From positions 8,468,231-8,532,230 of the forward strand of contig NC_134033.1 in NCBI RefSeq assembly GCF_964204645.1: a DNA stretch of 64,000 nt, in the 5' to 3' direction. The stretch is from Tubulanus polymorphus. Taxonomy: Eukaryota > Nemertea > Palaeonemertea > Tubulaniformes > Tubulanidae. This document shows positions 8,923-19,056 of the stretch, in pieces. The position numbers were made by a program, and so were the translations under genes. Each line of letters opens with the position of its first letter. The first letter of the stretch is position 1. The notes beneath the pieces are model-generated. The model saw only the letters and a list, made by a program, of their open reading frames with translations, was not told the DNA's origin and ran no database searches.

Positions 8923-10213
8923 TTAATATTATCAGTTTTAAAATTTTCTGATGTATTGTAATCTTTTATTTTAGAATCATTATTTAATTTAATATTATTA
9001 GTTTTAGTTTCTGTTGATTGAATGTGTTTTTTATTTTTTTAACCTTCCATTAATTTTGGAGCAGTGATAATCTTTTTATTTATATCATTCAATCCAAATG
9101 AATTATTTATTGTTGCAGTTTTAATTAGATTATTATAACCAATTATATTTCCCATCTTTAATACTAAATCATTAGAAATAATAAATAGATTAGGGCCTAT
9201 ACAATAATTTAATCTAATATGTGATTTATCTAAATAATTTTGATATCTTACAATGTTTTCCGGAATCGATCTATTTTTATCATTATGAATAGAATCTTCA
9301 AATAATACTTTGAATTGTTTCTGTGTATCAAATGATGTATTTAAATTTCCAATTATTGGGGATCTTGTTTCAACTTGCGCACCTAAAATACATATCGAAT
9401 AAGTTCTAATAGATTGATTTATTCTTTGTATTCCAGCTTTAGTAAAACCTTCACTATTTTCTAAAATAAAATTAACCCAACCATCATTATTTTGTTGTTG
9501 TTTGATATAAATATAATATTTTGGTATTTCATTCCATTCAAACGTTTTTGAGTTTGTATTTTTTATTTCTTTTCTATATTTTTAGTATAAGGCACAGCAA
9601 AACCTCCGATTGGAAATGATGAATTATTCATTGCATCCAAAGCTTTCTCTACTTTAGATAAATCTCCCCCTGTAATTGTTCCCATCTTTGATCTAAAATC
9701 AGAATTATTTATATCTATATTAAATTCATTACATATTTTATAATACTATAATAAATTAATGTTATTATCTAATTCTTTAAAATATCTAGACCCTGGTAAA
9801 GGACACTCTAATTCATTTAATATTAATCTTATTTGAAAGTATGTATGAAATCTAAAGAGTGATAATATTAATGGTAAACTTGGTTTATTTAAATGATCAT
9901 TCCAACTTATTCCGCATCCTGTTGTTGCGCAATAAACAGCAAAATTTAATTGGTTTTGCCAGAATTGCATATTTGATTTTAACATCCATAATTTTGCTTT
10001 ACTTAATTCTTTTTCAAAATTAATTTCATAAACATTGAATATATTTTCCATCTTTACATGAAAACTATTACTTTCAGTAACATAAATATATAAATCAATT
10101 AATGAATTTAAAACTTCATTTCTATATGTAATATCTTTATTAAAATATATTGCTGGAATATTATATTTAATTGATTTATTATATTGGAAAGCTTTTGGAA
10201 AACTATCTGCCAT
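8923..10213 (-). pseudogene. Conserved Polinton virion protein (possible minor capsid), stop plus frameshift
   Basis: The first 155 residues (ATG 10213) are open and include QFWQNQLNFAVYCATTGCGI and FHTYFQIRLILNELECPLPG. They end at TAG 9746, after which the same frame continues (GTITGGDLSKVEKALDAM) to TAA near 9590. A one-base shift near 9580-9595 leads into another open stretch with GWVNFILENSEGFTKAGI and TYSICILGAQVETRSP, ending at TAA 9039. A further 38 codons lie in frame to TAA 8923. These blocks match one Polinton protein of about 400-450 residues found near MCP. I think it is the PX-type minor capsid/penton, but that assignment is uncertain. Three lesions make it nonfunctional. Confidence 0.65.
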
Positions 10214-10236
10214 TTATATAACTAAAAAATTAATAA
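10214..10236 (-). promoter_or_regulatory. Upstream motif, late-like (class 1)
   Basis: Minus strand reads TTAATTTTTTAGTTATAT before AAATG; it overlaps the stop codon of the preceding gene. Confidence 0.6.
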
Positions 10237-10664
10237 TTAACTAATTCTTTTAATAATTTATCTTGTTCTTCAACTGTTATATGGCCATTTAAACTTATTA
10301 TATAATCTAGTGTATTCTTTAATTTATTAATTTCTTTTATATTAGTTTTAATTTTTTCTTTATTACTTTTTATATTTAATTTTGAACTTATACCAGTTAA
10401 TACACTTGAACTTAATCCTAATACACCAATTGATATAGCTAAAGGTGTTAATGGGCTGAATATTGCTAAAAATGTTATTACAGAACTAATTGTAACCGAA
10501 CCACTTATAATCAAATAATATATAATTTTAGATTTTAAATATTTTTTCTTTTTAACTTTTAAGTCACTTTCAAATTCTAATATTTGTTTTTCTAAATATG
10601 TTTTTAATTTAGTTTTACTGATATCATGAGGAATAATATCAATATTATCAACTTTATCATCCAT
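10230..10664 (-). CDS. Two-pass membrane protein of the virion gene block
   Basis: A 144-residue intact protein. Lys-rich helical ends flank two hydrophobic segments at about 46-68 (IIYYLIISGSVTISSVITFL) and 71-93 (SPLTPLAISIGVLGLSSSVL), forming a helical hairpin. The C-terminus is charged and probably coiled. Similar proteins recur in Polinton/adintovirus elements, without a known function. Spacing to the next gene is 16 bases. Candidate internal-membrane or penetration protein of the particle; inference only. Confidence 0.65.
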   Translation of the reverse strand: MDDKVDNIDIIPHDISKTKLKTYLEKQILEFESDLKVKKKKYLKSKIIYYLIISGSVTISSVITFLAIFSPLTPLAISIGVLGLSSSVLTGISSKLNIKSNKEKIKTNIKEINKLKNTLDYIISLNGHITVEEQDKLLKELVNY

Positions 10665-10686
10665 TTATTTAGTAAAAAAAATTACT
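10665..10686 (-). promoter_or_regulatory. Upstream motif, late-like (class 1)
   Basis: Minus strand reads AGTAATTTTTTTTACTAAAT before AAATG. Confidence 0.6.
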
Positions 10687-11102
10687 AATTAGTAAACTTA
10701 TAAGCAACAAATATAACAATAACAGTTCCGCCTAAAATCCATATTATTTCATATTTCTTCTGTTCATTACTTTGGGTATAATAATCTGATAATTTAGGTT
10801 TGTATAGATTTTTCTTTATTGGTTACCGCGTTATATGAACTCATTGCATCATCAACTGATTGAAAATCTCTATGTGAAATCTTCTGATCATATAATTCCT
10901 TGTTAATATAATCCATATAGTTTTGCCTCTTTTCTCTATATTCTTCTGCTGCTTTATTATATTTCTCTAATGCTAAGTTATGTCTTTTTTGTTCTGTTAA
11001 TGAACCATTTTTATCAATATGCTTAAATAAATATCCGCCACCAGTAAATGCTAAAGCGTTAACAATTGCCGATCCTATAATAGTTACAGCAGCAGAAGCC
11101 AT
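10685..11102 (-). pseudogene. Small conserved Polinton membrane protein, frameshifted near C-terminus
   Basis: ATG 11102 opens a 102-residue frame beginning MASAAVTIIGSAIVNALAFT, a glycine/alanine-rich hydrophobic N-terminus, then a charged helix (EKYNKAAEEYREKRQNYMDY). The frame stops at 10794. One base away the next frame continues from about 10795 to TAG 10685 with a C-terminal hydrophobic segment (IIWILGGTVIVIFVAY). The two-part layout is the same as a short protein common in invertebrate Polintons and adintoviruses. The frameshift removes about 36 residues with the second membrane segment. Role unknown. Confidence 0.75.
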
Positions 11103-11123
11103 TTATTTAGTAAAATAATTACG
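11103..11123 (-). promoter_or_regulatory. Upstream motif, late-like (class 1)
   Basis: Minus strand reads CGTAATTATTTTACTAAAT before AAATG. Confidence 0.55.
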
Positions 11124-11126
11124 CAT

Positions 11127-11348
11127 TTATATGGGAGGAATATATTTTTGTTTTTCCAAATAATCAATAGTTAAATTAGATAAAGTTACTGCTAATGTTA
11201 ATTTTAAAATATCATTTATATCAAATCTATCAACATTAACACTTCCCATTTTAAATACTTTTTTTAATGCCATTGAATAACCAACAGTTCCAACTGATAG
11301 TAATGCGCCATTATATAATCCAGTTATTATCCACTTATTATCACTCAT
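11127..11348 (-). CDS. Small conserved Polinton membrane protein (73 aa)
   Basis: Intact 73-residue protein. Residues 7-27 (IITGLYNGALLSVGTVGYSM) are hydrophobic and a second weakly hydrophobic stretch is near 46-64 (ILKLTLAVTLSNLTIDYL). The NGALLS..GYS pattern recurs in small proteins of adintovirus-like elements beside the MASA-type gene, and the same pairing is seen here. Function unknown; likely virion membrane or assembly. Class 1 upstream motif. Confidence 0.7.
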   Translation of the reverse strand: MSDNKWIITGLYNGALLSVGTVGYSMALKKVFKMGSVNVDRFDINDILKLTLAVTLSNLTIDYLEKQKYIPPI

Positions 11349-11370
11349 TTATTTATCAAAAAAATTACTA
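11349..11370 (-). promoter_or_regulatory. Upstream motif, late-like (class 1)
   Basis: Minus strand reads TAGTAATTTTTTTGATAAAT before AAATG. Confidence 0.6.
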
Positions 11371-11402
11371 TCATCAAAATATTTAGTTAACTCATTTATG
11401 AA

Positions 11403-11687
11403 TTATTCAACATTTTTTTCATTACTAGTTTCATTTGTATATATTTCAATTATTATTTTTTTAATATCATCAATAATTCCATCTTCATTTAATTCATAAT
11501 ATTCTAAAGGTGATTTGATTAAATCAATTACTTTTTCTATATTATAATTTTCTTTATTAATCATTGATGCATTGTTAAATGATTTACTTTTTATATCAGT
11601 AATTACATCATTTAGTTTAATTCTCATTTCTTTACCATGTTTAAAATCAAACCCAAAACATATACTCGGTCCAACAGTTATATTCAT
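11403..11687 (-). CDS. Small soluble protein of the virion block (94 aa)
   Basis: Intact 94-residue frame with no membrane segment. The start MNITVGPSICFGFDFKHGKE is followed by an alpha-helical, acidic C-terminal half (NIEKVIDLIKSPLEYYELNE). I do not recognise a named family. Conserved position between the jelly-roll-like gene and the 73-residue gene, and a class 1 motif, suggest expression together with virion genes. Confidence 0.6.
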   Translation of the reverse strand: MNITVGPSICFGFDFKHGKEMRIKLNDVITDIKSKSFNNASMINKENYNIEKVIDLIKSPLEYYELNEDGIIDDIKKIIIEIYTNETSNEKNVE

Positions 11688-11709
11688 TTATATAGTGAAA
11701 AAAATTACT
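11688..11709 (-). promoter_or_regulatory. Upstream motif, late-like (class 1)
   Basis: Minus strand reads AGTAATTTTTTTCACTATAT before AAATG; it overlaps the stop codon of the preceding gene. Confidence 0.6.
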
Positions 11710-12464
11710 CTCTACATCTTATAACTAATTCATAAATTACAGGGAAATTATTTAAATCAATTAAGTATCCATTGTGATTTCTAATTTCTAATCTAAAATT
11801 ATTAAAACGAGGAATGCATGGTTTGAAATCACATTCTGTTAAATTATAATTTATTTGCGTTCCAAATTCTTTAACATTCTTCAATGGTAAAATGTTTAGT
11901 AAACCAGAATTACAAGTTATATCTTTAGTTGCTTCGAATGTTTTTGTAGGATCGATTAAATTGCAATAGATATAAAAGTGTGTAAAAGGTATTAAGTTTG
12001 GTGTAGCATCAATATTTGTAAAAGATTTATCTGGAGGAATTCCTAACAGTTTAGCTATAGGTTTTTTTTACCATAAATGCATGTATTTCACTATTAGACA
12101 ACCTTATCTTTATTTTGTCAGTACTCTCACTTTTTAAAAATCTAATATTTAACCCGGAATTATTACCTGACTTGTGCCAGGCTTTTCTATTAATTTCTTG
12201 TGCCAATGTATCTAAATTATATAACCCCGGTTTTAAATATATATAGGCCCATTCATTTTTATTTTTATTAAAAATTAAAAAAGCTCTATGTTCAATAGTT
12301 TTATCCGATATATTATAAAAAGAATTACATAAACTTATATTAACTAATTTTAAATCGACACAATTCTTAAATTCTCTATCTAATTGTACTAGTAAATTAT
12401 GTGATTTATAATCTGTAAGTCTTCTAGAATCAACAAATATTCTGTATTCTTTTAATTCCACCAT
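11705..12464 (-). pseudogene. Conserved Polinton protein, probable jelly-roll virion protein, frameshift in T8 run
   Basis: ATG 12464 opens a 137-residue frame (VELKEYRIFVDSRR ... WAYIYLKPGLYNLDTLAQEI) stopping at 12051. The continuation lies one base out of frame after a T8 run (12062-12069) and reaches TAA 11705 with beta-rich blocks HFYIYCNLIDP and FNNFRLEIRNHNGYLIDL. These are the C-terminal parts of the same protein in other Polintons. Total span about 252 residues. Strand-rich pattern and position suggest a penton or fibre-like component, which is inference. A homopolymer frameshift could also be an assembly error, so raw reads should be examined. Confidence 0.6.
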
Positions 12465-12486
12465 TTATTTTACATATTTTCTTATT
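12465..12486 (-). promoter_or_regulatory. Upstream motif, polymerase-type (class 2)
   Basis: Minus strand reads AATAAGAAAATATGTAAAAT before AAATG. Confidence 0.5.
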
Positions 12487-12517
12487 CGAAATCTATTTCA
12501 TGGTGCCCCTTTTCATT

Positions 12518-12835
12518 CTAACCTTTGTATACGAAATAGAAATCTCCAGAACATAATTCTTCTAAGTCTTCACTTGATAAACTATGAAATCTATCCGGTA
12601 AATATGTTCTGAATTTATACGTATTTCCTTTTAATCCTTCATATTCTAAGTGTATAACTAATTCATCTCCATAATTATTAGTAACTGTATCCATATTTGT
12701 AATTAGATATTTCTTATGGATTGTTAATTCCGTTAACTTTTTGAATTTATAATCTACAGATTTTACATTTGTTATATCTTTAATTCTCTCTAGAAATAAT
12801 TTGTTGTTCTCACTGTGTGTTTGTTTACTCTCCAT
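12518..12835 (-). CDS. Small conserved protein next to PolB, possible OB-fold DNA-binding
   Basis: A 105-residue frame. The core (KKLTELTIHKKYLITNMDTV, NNYGDELVIHLEYEG, FRTYLPDRF) has the strand-turn-strand pattern seen in a protein common beside invertebrate Polinton-type polymerases; an OB-fold single-strand-binding role is a guess. It ends at TAG 12518. The same frame continues 11 codons past that TAG to TAA, so the true end may have been later. It starts 27 bases after PolB ends and shares the class 2 motif, so both may be expressed together. Confidence 0.65.
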   Translation of the reverse strand: MESKQTHSENNKLFLERIKDITNVKSVDYKFKKLTELTIHKKYLITNMDTVTNNYGDELVIHLEYEGLKGNTYKFRTYLPDRFHSLSSEDLEELCSGDFYFVYKG

Positions 12836-12857
12836 TTATTATACATATTTTTATTAA
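12836..12857 (-). promoter_or_regulatory. Upstream motif, polymerase-type (class 2)
   Basis: Minus strand reads TTAATAAAAATATGTATAAT before AAATG. It matches the PolB gene upstream region in TTAATAAAAAT. Confidence 0.6.
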
Positions 12858-12864
12858 AATTTGA

Positions 12865-15800
12865 TTAACACGTTAGAATTCTTTTCATTATCTCTTTCTC
12901 TTTTGTTTCTTCTCTTTTAAATTTTAAGTATTCATCTAAATTGCAACCATATGCAACTGTATGAATTCCATTATCTAAAATATTTCTTTTATCATCAAAT
13001 GGGTTTAGACTTATCTTTTCAATTTCTTCAATAAACATTTCATGATCTTCAGATCTTAAACATCTCATCTTATGTTTTCTAACTTCTTCATTGAATATAC
13101 AATTGATGTAATCTTTGAAATGAATATTCTCTTCTACTACACTTTTGGTTATTCCTTTTAACTTTTTAGCTTCATGTTCTTTAGTTTTATATGAATACAT
13201 TTTAGATCTAATACCTATGAACTCTATCATTTCTTCACCACCTAATTCATCTTTGAATTTACCGGGAACTTTTTTATTATTATTGCTAAACAATTCATGA
13301 TCTTTAGGATAGTTACTGAAATCAAAATGATGTTTTAATGTTTTTAAATCAGCAGTTATGTTATCAGTTTTTATCTTTAATATGTAACTGTCAGTATCAA
13401 AATATAATATTTCTATATGTTTTTCTCCAAAAAGTGGTTGTAATATATTATAATAGAATTCATACATTAGTAATTTTGATAATTCTAAAACTGAAGCGCC
13501 AACATAGATTGGTTTATTAAATTTCATTGATGTTCTTCTCATCTTAACTGCAGCTAAATTTTCATCAAATATTCTGTTACCTAAAAACTTAGGATATGAT
13601 TGTAAATGTCTAATTCTTTTACCATTACTAACTAACTCAATATCATTTTTATTTCTAATATTTTCACAAGTCTTACCATAGAATGCATTATTTATTAACT
13701 TGAAGAAATCTTTTTCGAAATCAGTTTTAGCTTCAGTTCTCTGTTTGGTGTTAAAATCTATATATTTTTCTAACCACTTAGATTGACTAAATGAAATATA
13801 TCTATGTACTTTTTTTAGAACCATTCCTTGATTCAAATAAAACTTTAACATTCTATAATGTACTACATAATTATATTTATCTTCTTGAGTTACCATTAAC
13901 TTTTCTGTATGAATATGATTTTCGGGTTTAATTCTTTTTTGGTAATTTGATAATTCTTCATGAGTTACGGTTTTATGTTCGTGGCAGTAAGCTAGATTTC
14001 TAGATTTAAATTTTTTATCTTCAGGATATTCTAAATCTACAACAAAGAAGTAACCAGTATCTGAATCATCTGCAATATCTAGGATTATTTTCTTCCAATC
14101 AAATTTATCATTATTTTCATTTTGTAAAACTTCAGTTAATTCAAATACTCCATAAGGTTGTGGTTCCATCATTGCCCAACCATACAAATTATTTGCATCT
14201 ATATATAATAACTTATATCCGGGGTTATCATTTACATTGAAATATCTATCCCCTAATACACCTGAAACTCCTCCTCTTATAGATTTTTCAAATAATAATA
14301 ATTGATCTATATCTGTTAACAAATCCATTTTTATATCTGTAAATTTTAATCCACAATCCCATGTTAATCCTGGTGATGAATAACAATGACAAGGATCAAT
14401 ATTGAAATATTTTAGGTTTACATCTCTAAACCTTTCGAATATATCCGATAATAATAATACATCTGATTTTAAATATAAATCTACTAATTGCCCATGATTT
14501 TCTATTTTGAAATGATTCCAAATATTCAATGTTCTATTATATGCTTCATCTTTAACATATTCATTTTTTAATTCATCATAGAATTGTTCTTTCAATAATT
14601 CGGTTATGTTAAAATCATTATGTGATTTATAAAATGAATATGGAATTGCGCCTTTATATCTCATTAATTGAAAATCATCATTATTTGGGTAGTGTTGTTT
14701 TGATATCTTTAATTCATCATCAACTAATGATTTTGATAAGTTATCTAATGAACTATTTAAAAATCTATATGAATCTATAAATCTTAGGCAACCAAACTGG
14801 AATGATATATAATTCTCAGATGTTTTAGCTAACATTCTAAATTTATAAGTTGGTATTTTATCTTTTGATCTATTTGAATTTAATCTTTCTATTTCATTAT
14901 TAATTTCTTCTATTTTATGGCATAACTGTTTGATGAATAAATGTGCATCATATCCAGATAGATTATGAAATAAACCTGGTACAAAGTTAATTTTCTTAGC
15001 TTGTAAGTTACAATTCTCATGTGCAGCGCCTCTAAACTTTCCATTCAAATGATCATGGTCTCTTACTTTTTTATCTTTATAATTAAATATCTTTACACAA
15101 TAATAACATTTATCTGCAAACTCAAATTCTTCTTTATCTTCTTCTGTCATTATAATTTCTATATTTGTATATATTCAATAATTTACTAAATCTTATTTCA
15201 TATTCAATTAATAAGTCACAAAAATGATTGATAACATTTTCATTTCTATAATGATAATATTCACTTTCAATTAGTTCTGGATAATCCGATTTTATATATA
15301 ACCCGAAACCTGCAGCTGATTGATGAATCTTTTTAATAGTATTTGTTTTTGGTGGTTCTTCAGAATAATCATTTTCATTAGAATTTAATTTCTTTCTCTT
15401 ATAATATATTTCTTTTCTATCTTGATCAGTTAATTCTTTATTTAATGATTCAAAATCTCCATATATAACAAATGATACTTTATTTTTGTAATCATATTTT
15501 TTGAATTCTAATATTTTATCTTTTTCATTTGATAAAACTAATTTACAATAATCATGATTTTCACATAATTGTTTATGATTTAATAATGTACTTTCATTAC
15601 TGAATCTATGTAAACATTTTCTACAAAGATATATTTTATGGTGATCATTTTCTGATTTAAAAAATAAATCGATTTGTTTAATCCACATATAATGATTCTC
15701 ATAATATAATATATCTATAACATCATTTGAATCATAATCTTTTGATAGATATAAAGGTTATAATGTATAATGTTTTATGTTGTTACCTTTTGTATTTGGT

Positions 15801-16902
15801 AATTTGATTAAATCAAATACATTTATTCTTAAATTATTATCTCTTTCTATTTTTGGGATGTTTTTAATTATAACAGGATACTTATCTATCTTATAATTAT
15901 TTTCAAATTGTTTATAATTTGTTAATCTATAAGTATGTTTATTATAATCTTCAACTGGATGTAAACAACTTATTATAGCCCATAGAAAACATTTATCATC
16001 TTCATTTTGTACATTTATAACAGCATTAGTTTTAAATGGTAGTTTAATATAACTTCAATATCTGGTTCTTTATAATATGATACATTATTTTCATCAATTG
16101 GTTTCGATTTAGTTAACTTATTATATTTTGTGTTATAAACATGTAAAGTTATAAATATTATCTCATCAAATATTAAACCAGACCCTTCAAAATATTTCTC
16201 TTCTATTTTAGTTTTTACTTCATTATAACATTTATCTAATTTATCATCTATATGTTGTTTTGAAATAATATGTTGTGAATGAGAATTTATATTATATATT
16301 GGTTTATCTTCAGATTTTATAAACTTTACTTTAACTGATATACTAATTTTAGGATATTCAACATCTGTAATTATTTTTATTATTTCTTTCATATTTTCTA
16401 AATGTTTTTTATTTTCTTCTAATATTTTACCTTTATGAAATTTAAACTCGATAGCTGCTGGACCAATATCACTTTTAAATGCTTCGGTTATCTCTATATC
16501 TTTTTTATTATTCAATGAATCAATTTATTTTCTTACATCTTCCATGTATTGTCTTTTATTGGTTAATTTATTTTTTATGCTTTTAATTGTCTTCTGTTTC
16601 TTATCATTATCTTTATCAAAATAATCTTCACCTAAAATATCATTATTCTTATTTCTAATATGGCTTTTAGATTTTAAATAGTCATTATAATATCTTTTAT
16701 CACTGAATGATTGATTACATGTATCACATTTGTATGTTTCTTTTTCATTCTTTAATTCATCTAATTTAGTTTCTAATATATCATCTTTATATTCTAGTTT
16801 CAATTTATTCTCTAAATGTGTTTTAGTTTTATTGTGTCTTGATTTTTGGGATTTATCTATATTGATATTACATGTTGGACAGTAGTACTTATTTGCTTCC
16901 AT
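12865..16902 (-). pseudogene. Protein-primed family B DNA polymerase with N-terminal zinc fingers, four lesions
   Basis: One gene in four pieces. ATG 16902 opens 125 residues with two U1/C2H2-like fingers (CPTC...H...H; CDTC, second finger lacks its first His). TAA 16525 then interrupts the same frame, which continues to about 16040. A one-base shift leads to KCFLWAII and on, crossing TAA 15758, into the exonuclease motif VIYGDFESLN. A second one-base shift near 15150-15175 enters the 761-residue main frame: an endonuclease-VII-like insertion (CYYC ... VRDHDHLNGKFRG), motif A LYIDANNLYGWAM, motif B KLINNAFYGK and motif C ILYFDTDSYI. All catalytic residues I can see are kept. The family replicates linear element DNA from a protein primer. 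Interrupted as it stands. Confidence 0.95.
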
Positions 16903-16924
16903 TTTAATACTAAAATTTTTATTA
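16903..16924 (-). promoter_or_regulatory. Upstream motif, polymerase-type (class 2), of PolB gene
   Basis: Minus strand reads TAATAAAAATTTTAGTATT before AAAATG. It supports the start at 16902 in front of the zinc fingers, not at the later polymerase part. Confidence 0.55.
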
Positions 16925-17108
16925 AAATTGATTTTAGAAGTTCAATGATTTATATCATGTATTATTTCAATCACACTTTACTAACACTTTTAATGTTTAA
17001 AAATCTAACTCACACAAATATGAATATTGAAATAATGTTGTAAATATATACTTTTATATTGAATAATCTGTCAATTTAAATGTTATTCATGTATATGATT
17101 ATTTTAAG

Positions 17109-17518
17109 AGTAATAGGGGTAATGGGCTTTCAGGTTAAAGGTTGAATGGTCGAGTACATTAAAAACAAATATTAAAAGTAATTTAAAACTATAATATATT
17201 TTCATAACCGTGTGTATTTCAGTTGAATAATAGAATAATTATTATTATTAAAATATATTTGATTATATGAATTTGTGTATTGTAAATAAATCAATTGGTC
17301 GCGGAGCGGAGCTGTAGCGAAGTGGAGCGACCAATTGATTTAATACAATATGCTTTTTAAATTTAAATTATTGATATCGTAGAATAAATATTTAGTTATA
17401 ATATAAAATACACACGGTTATGAAAATATATTATAGTTTTAAATTACTTTTAATGTTTTGTTTTTTAATGAGCTCGACCCTTCGACCTTTGGCCTGAAAG
17501 CCCATTACCCCTATTACT
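17109..17518. repeat. 410-bp palindromic right terminus (foldback TIR)
   Basis: The arm 17109-17215 and the arm 17405-17518 are near-perfect inverted copies (outer end AGTAATAGGGGTAATGGGC, inner end CATAACCGTGTGTATTT). Between them a second stem, AAATCAATTGGTCGC at 17288-17302 with its complement at 17327-17341, shares the same centre (about 17314). AT-rich composition ends exactly at 17518. Polinton ends typically begin with AG, as here. It may be a hairpin terminus, two joined terminal repeats, or a small foldback element at the edge. Confidence 0.88.
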
Positions 17519-18328
17519 CACCTCACATTGCGCATGTATCTGCGCAGGTTACAACACGTTTTTCTCGCTTCCGAGATATTATTGTAAACGAATACACGTG
17601 CTAGGGGGATATTCTTCTCCTTCTTCCGATATTTGTCAACATCAACTGGTTGATGAAACACAGTGTATAATAGGTGTGCGCAATAAATATATACAGACAA
17701 TATATTTTGACAACAAACGTATGGACTGGAGCAGACGACTTTTTGACGGGTTGCACGGCTCCTATTTTAAACAAATGAGCAAGCGATGTCCTTCTTGTTT
17801 ATCATTGGAGTTATGGGAGAGATTACTGGCTTTCCTGCACTGAAGTTTGGTACGTTATACGAGGATAGAGAAAATCCGGAAGAAAAACACAATACTAGTT
17901 TCTTTAATTTAAATCCTTTATTTCAGACAATCACTTGAATTGAAAAACAGCAATGCTTTTCTTGTCCCCATTCTTTGTGCTACCACGCAAAAATACATGA
18001 TCATCCACCGATACAAATGTTACATCGTATATATTGAATACAAATTAAAGCATAGGCTACAGCTGATTATTTCATTGCAAGCTTACAAATTATGCATTCT
18101 GACCATCCTTGTAGGGGCACCTGCACCCACCTCCAATTTCAATCGAACCAAATTGCTGTAATTTTCAAGTCATTCAAATAAAGTGAGTACAGTGGAACCT
18201 TTTTACAACAAACTTCAGAGGACCAGAAAATCTGTTCTTAATAATTGGTCTAGTTCATTATAATGCAGTATTAATTATACTTCGTCATATATATTCAGTA
18301 TGGAGGTACGTTAAGTAAATAATGTCTT
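17519..18328. other. Host flank, no gene recognised
   Basis: GC content rises sharply relative to the element. Short open frames exist (for example 17598-17843), but none has a recognised domain or splice structure. Confidence 0.5.
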
Positions 18329-18548
18329 AGGCTAAACAAAAATGATACCTTGTTTCTCCGCAGCGGCCGGGTCATTTTTTTTAAATACAATATAATTTTC
18401 AATAAGTTAAATTTTATAGCTGCCGGGTCAGTTATGGTAAAATTGATCACGATTTAAAAAAAAGTAATGTACAGGGTAGATAGGCTGCCGGTCGGGTCAA
18501 CTTTTAAGCCGAGCAGACAGAGAAACAAGGTATCAATTTTTCTTAGCC
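18329..18548. mobile_element. Short inverted-repeat element (about 220 bp)
   Basis: Ends are inverted copies: TTAGGCTAAACAAAAATGAT..CCTTGTTTCTC on the left and its near complement on the right (18515-18548). Interior contains repeated GCCGGGTC motifs. A fragment of the same end is near 52823-52845. Confidence 0.75.
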
Positions 18549-19056
18549 TTACTCGTCATGAAATTCTAATATCCAAAATCGCAATATCAGTTTGTTAAAA
18601 CGATGTTCCACTGTAACTAGATATCATATTGAAGTGCTGTGGTTCCATTAAATGATATGATAAAGTGCATATAAAACAGTGCAAAATAAAAATATTGAAA
18701 TCAAGAGTGGTTAAGTTGATAGAAGTGCTACATGCTAAGAGTAATCATTTCAAATGATTACTCCAAGCTACATGCATATACTGAGGATATGTACTTACCA
18801 TCGATAATACATGTACTTACAATTGATACATACTTTAAACATTCCTAGAATAGATAAGATGATAAAGAAACATTTAATCCTGACCGATGTTATCTAAGAT
18901 AGATATCATGACAAATTAAAATGATATTTGTAAGTCTAGAAGTTTCCATACACCCAATACATTTTCTGTACCGTATATACCGGGTAATTATTCATTCACT
19001 GCATGGACCGTTTTGTTAGAATGAGTTTTTATGTACAAACCACAAAACGATAAAAC
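18549..19056. other. Non-coding, no feature recognised
   Basis: AT-rich spacer without recognisable gene or repeat boundary. Confidence 0.4.

Larger units (their letters stand above)
648..17518. mobile_element. Polinton/Maverick (adintovirus-like) element, decayed
   Basis: The interval has protein-primed PolB with YFDTDS and HNH-like insertion, a retroviral-type integrase with chromodomain, a packaging ATPase and a double-jelly-roll capsid protein, which together define Polintons. Composition is strongly AT-rich up to 17518 and changes abruptly there. Genes form two convergent blocks meeting near 5.0-5.15 kb. Lesions (in-frame stops, single-base frameshifts, one 19-bp duplication) affect INT, MCP, PolB and four others, while at least eight genes remain open. 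This suggests a fairly recent, now inactive, integrated copy. The left boundary is only a lower bound: the left terminal inverted repeat is not visible. The usual cysteine protease was not found. Confidence 0.92.

Noticed and set aside
12497-12515. A third copy of the palindromic insert after the small PolB-side gene (GGGGCACC with similar flanks).
   Set aside because: Only a short partial match without the palindrome; too weak to count.
3439-16527. Stop-codon reassignment or readthrough explaining the in-frame stops in INT, PolB and the minor-capsid-type gene.
   Set aside because: Both TAG and TAA occur as internal stops and also as normal terminators, and several genes have frameshifts as well. 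Ordinary decay explains all of it.
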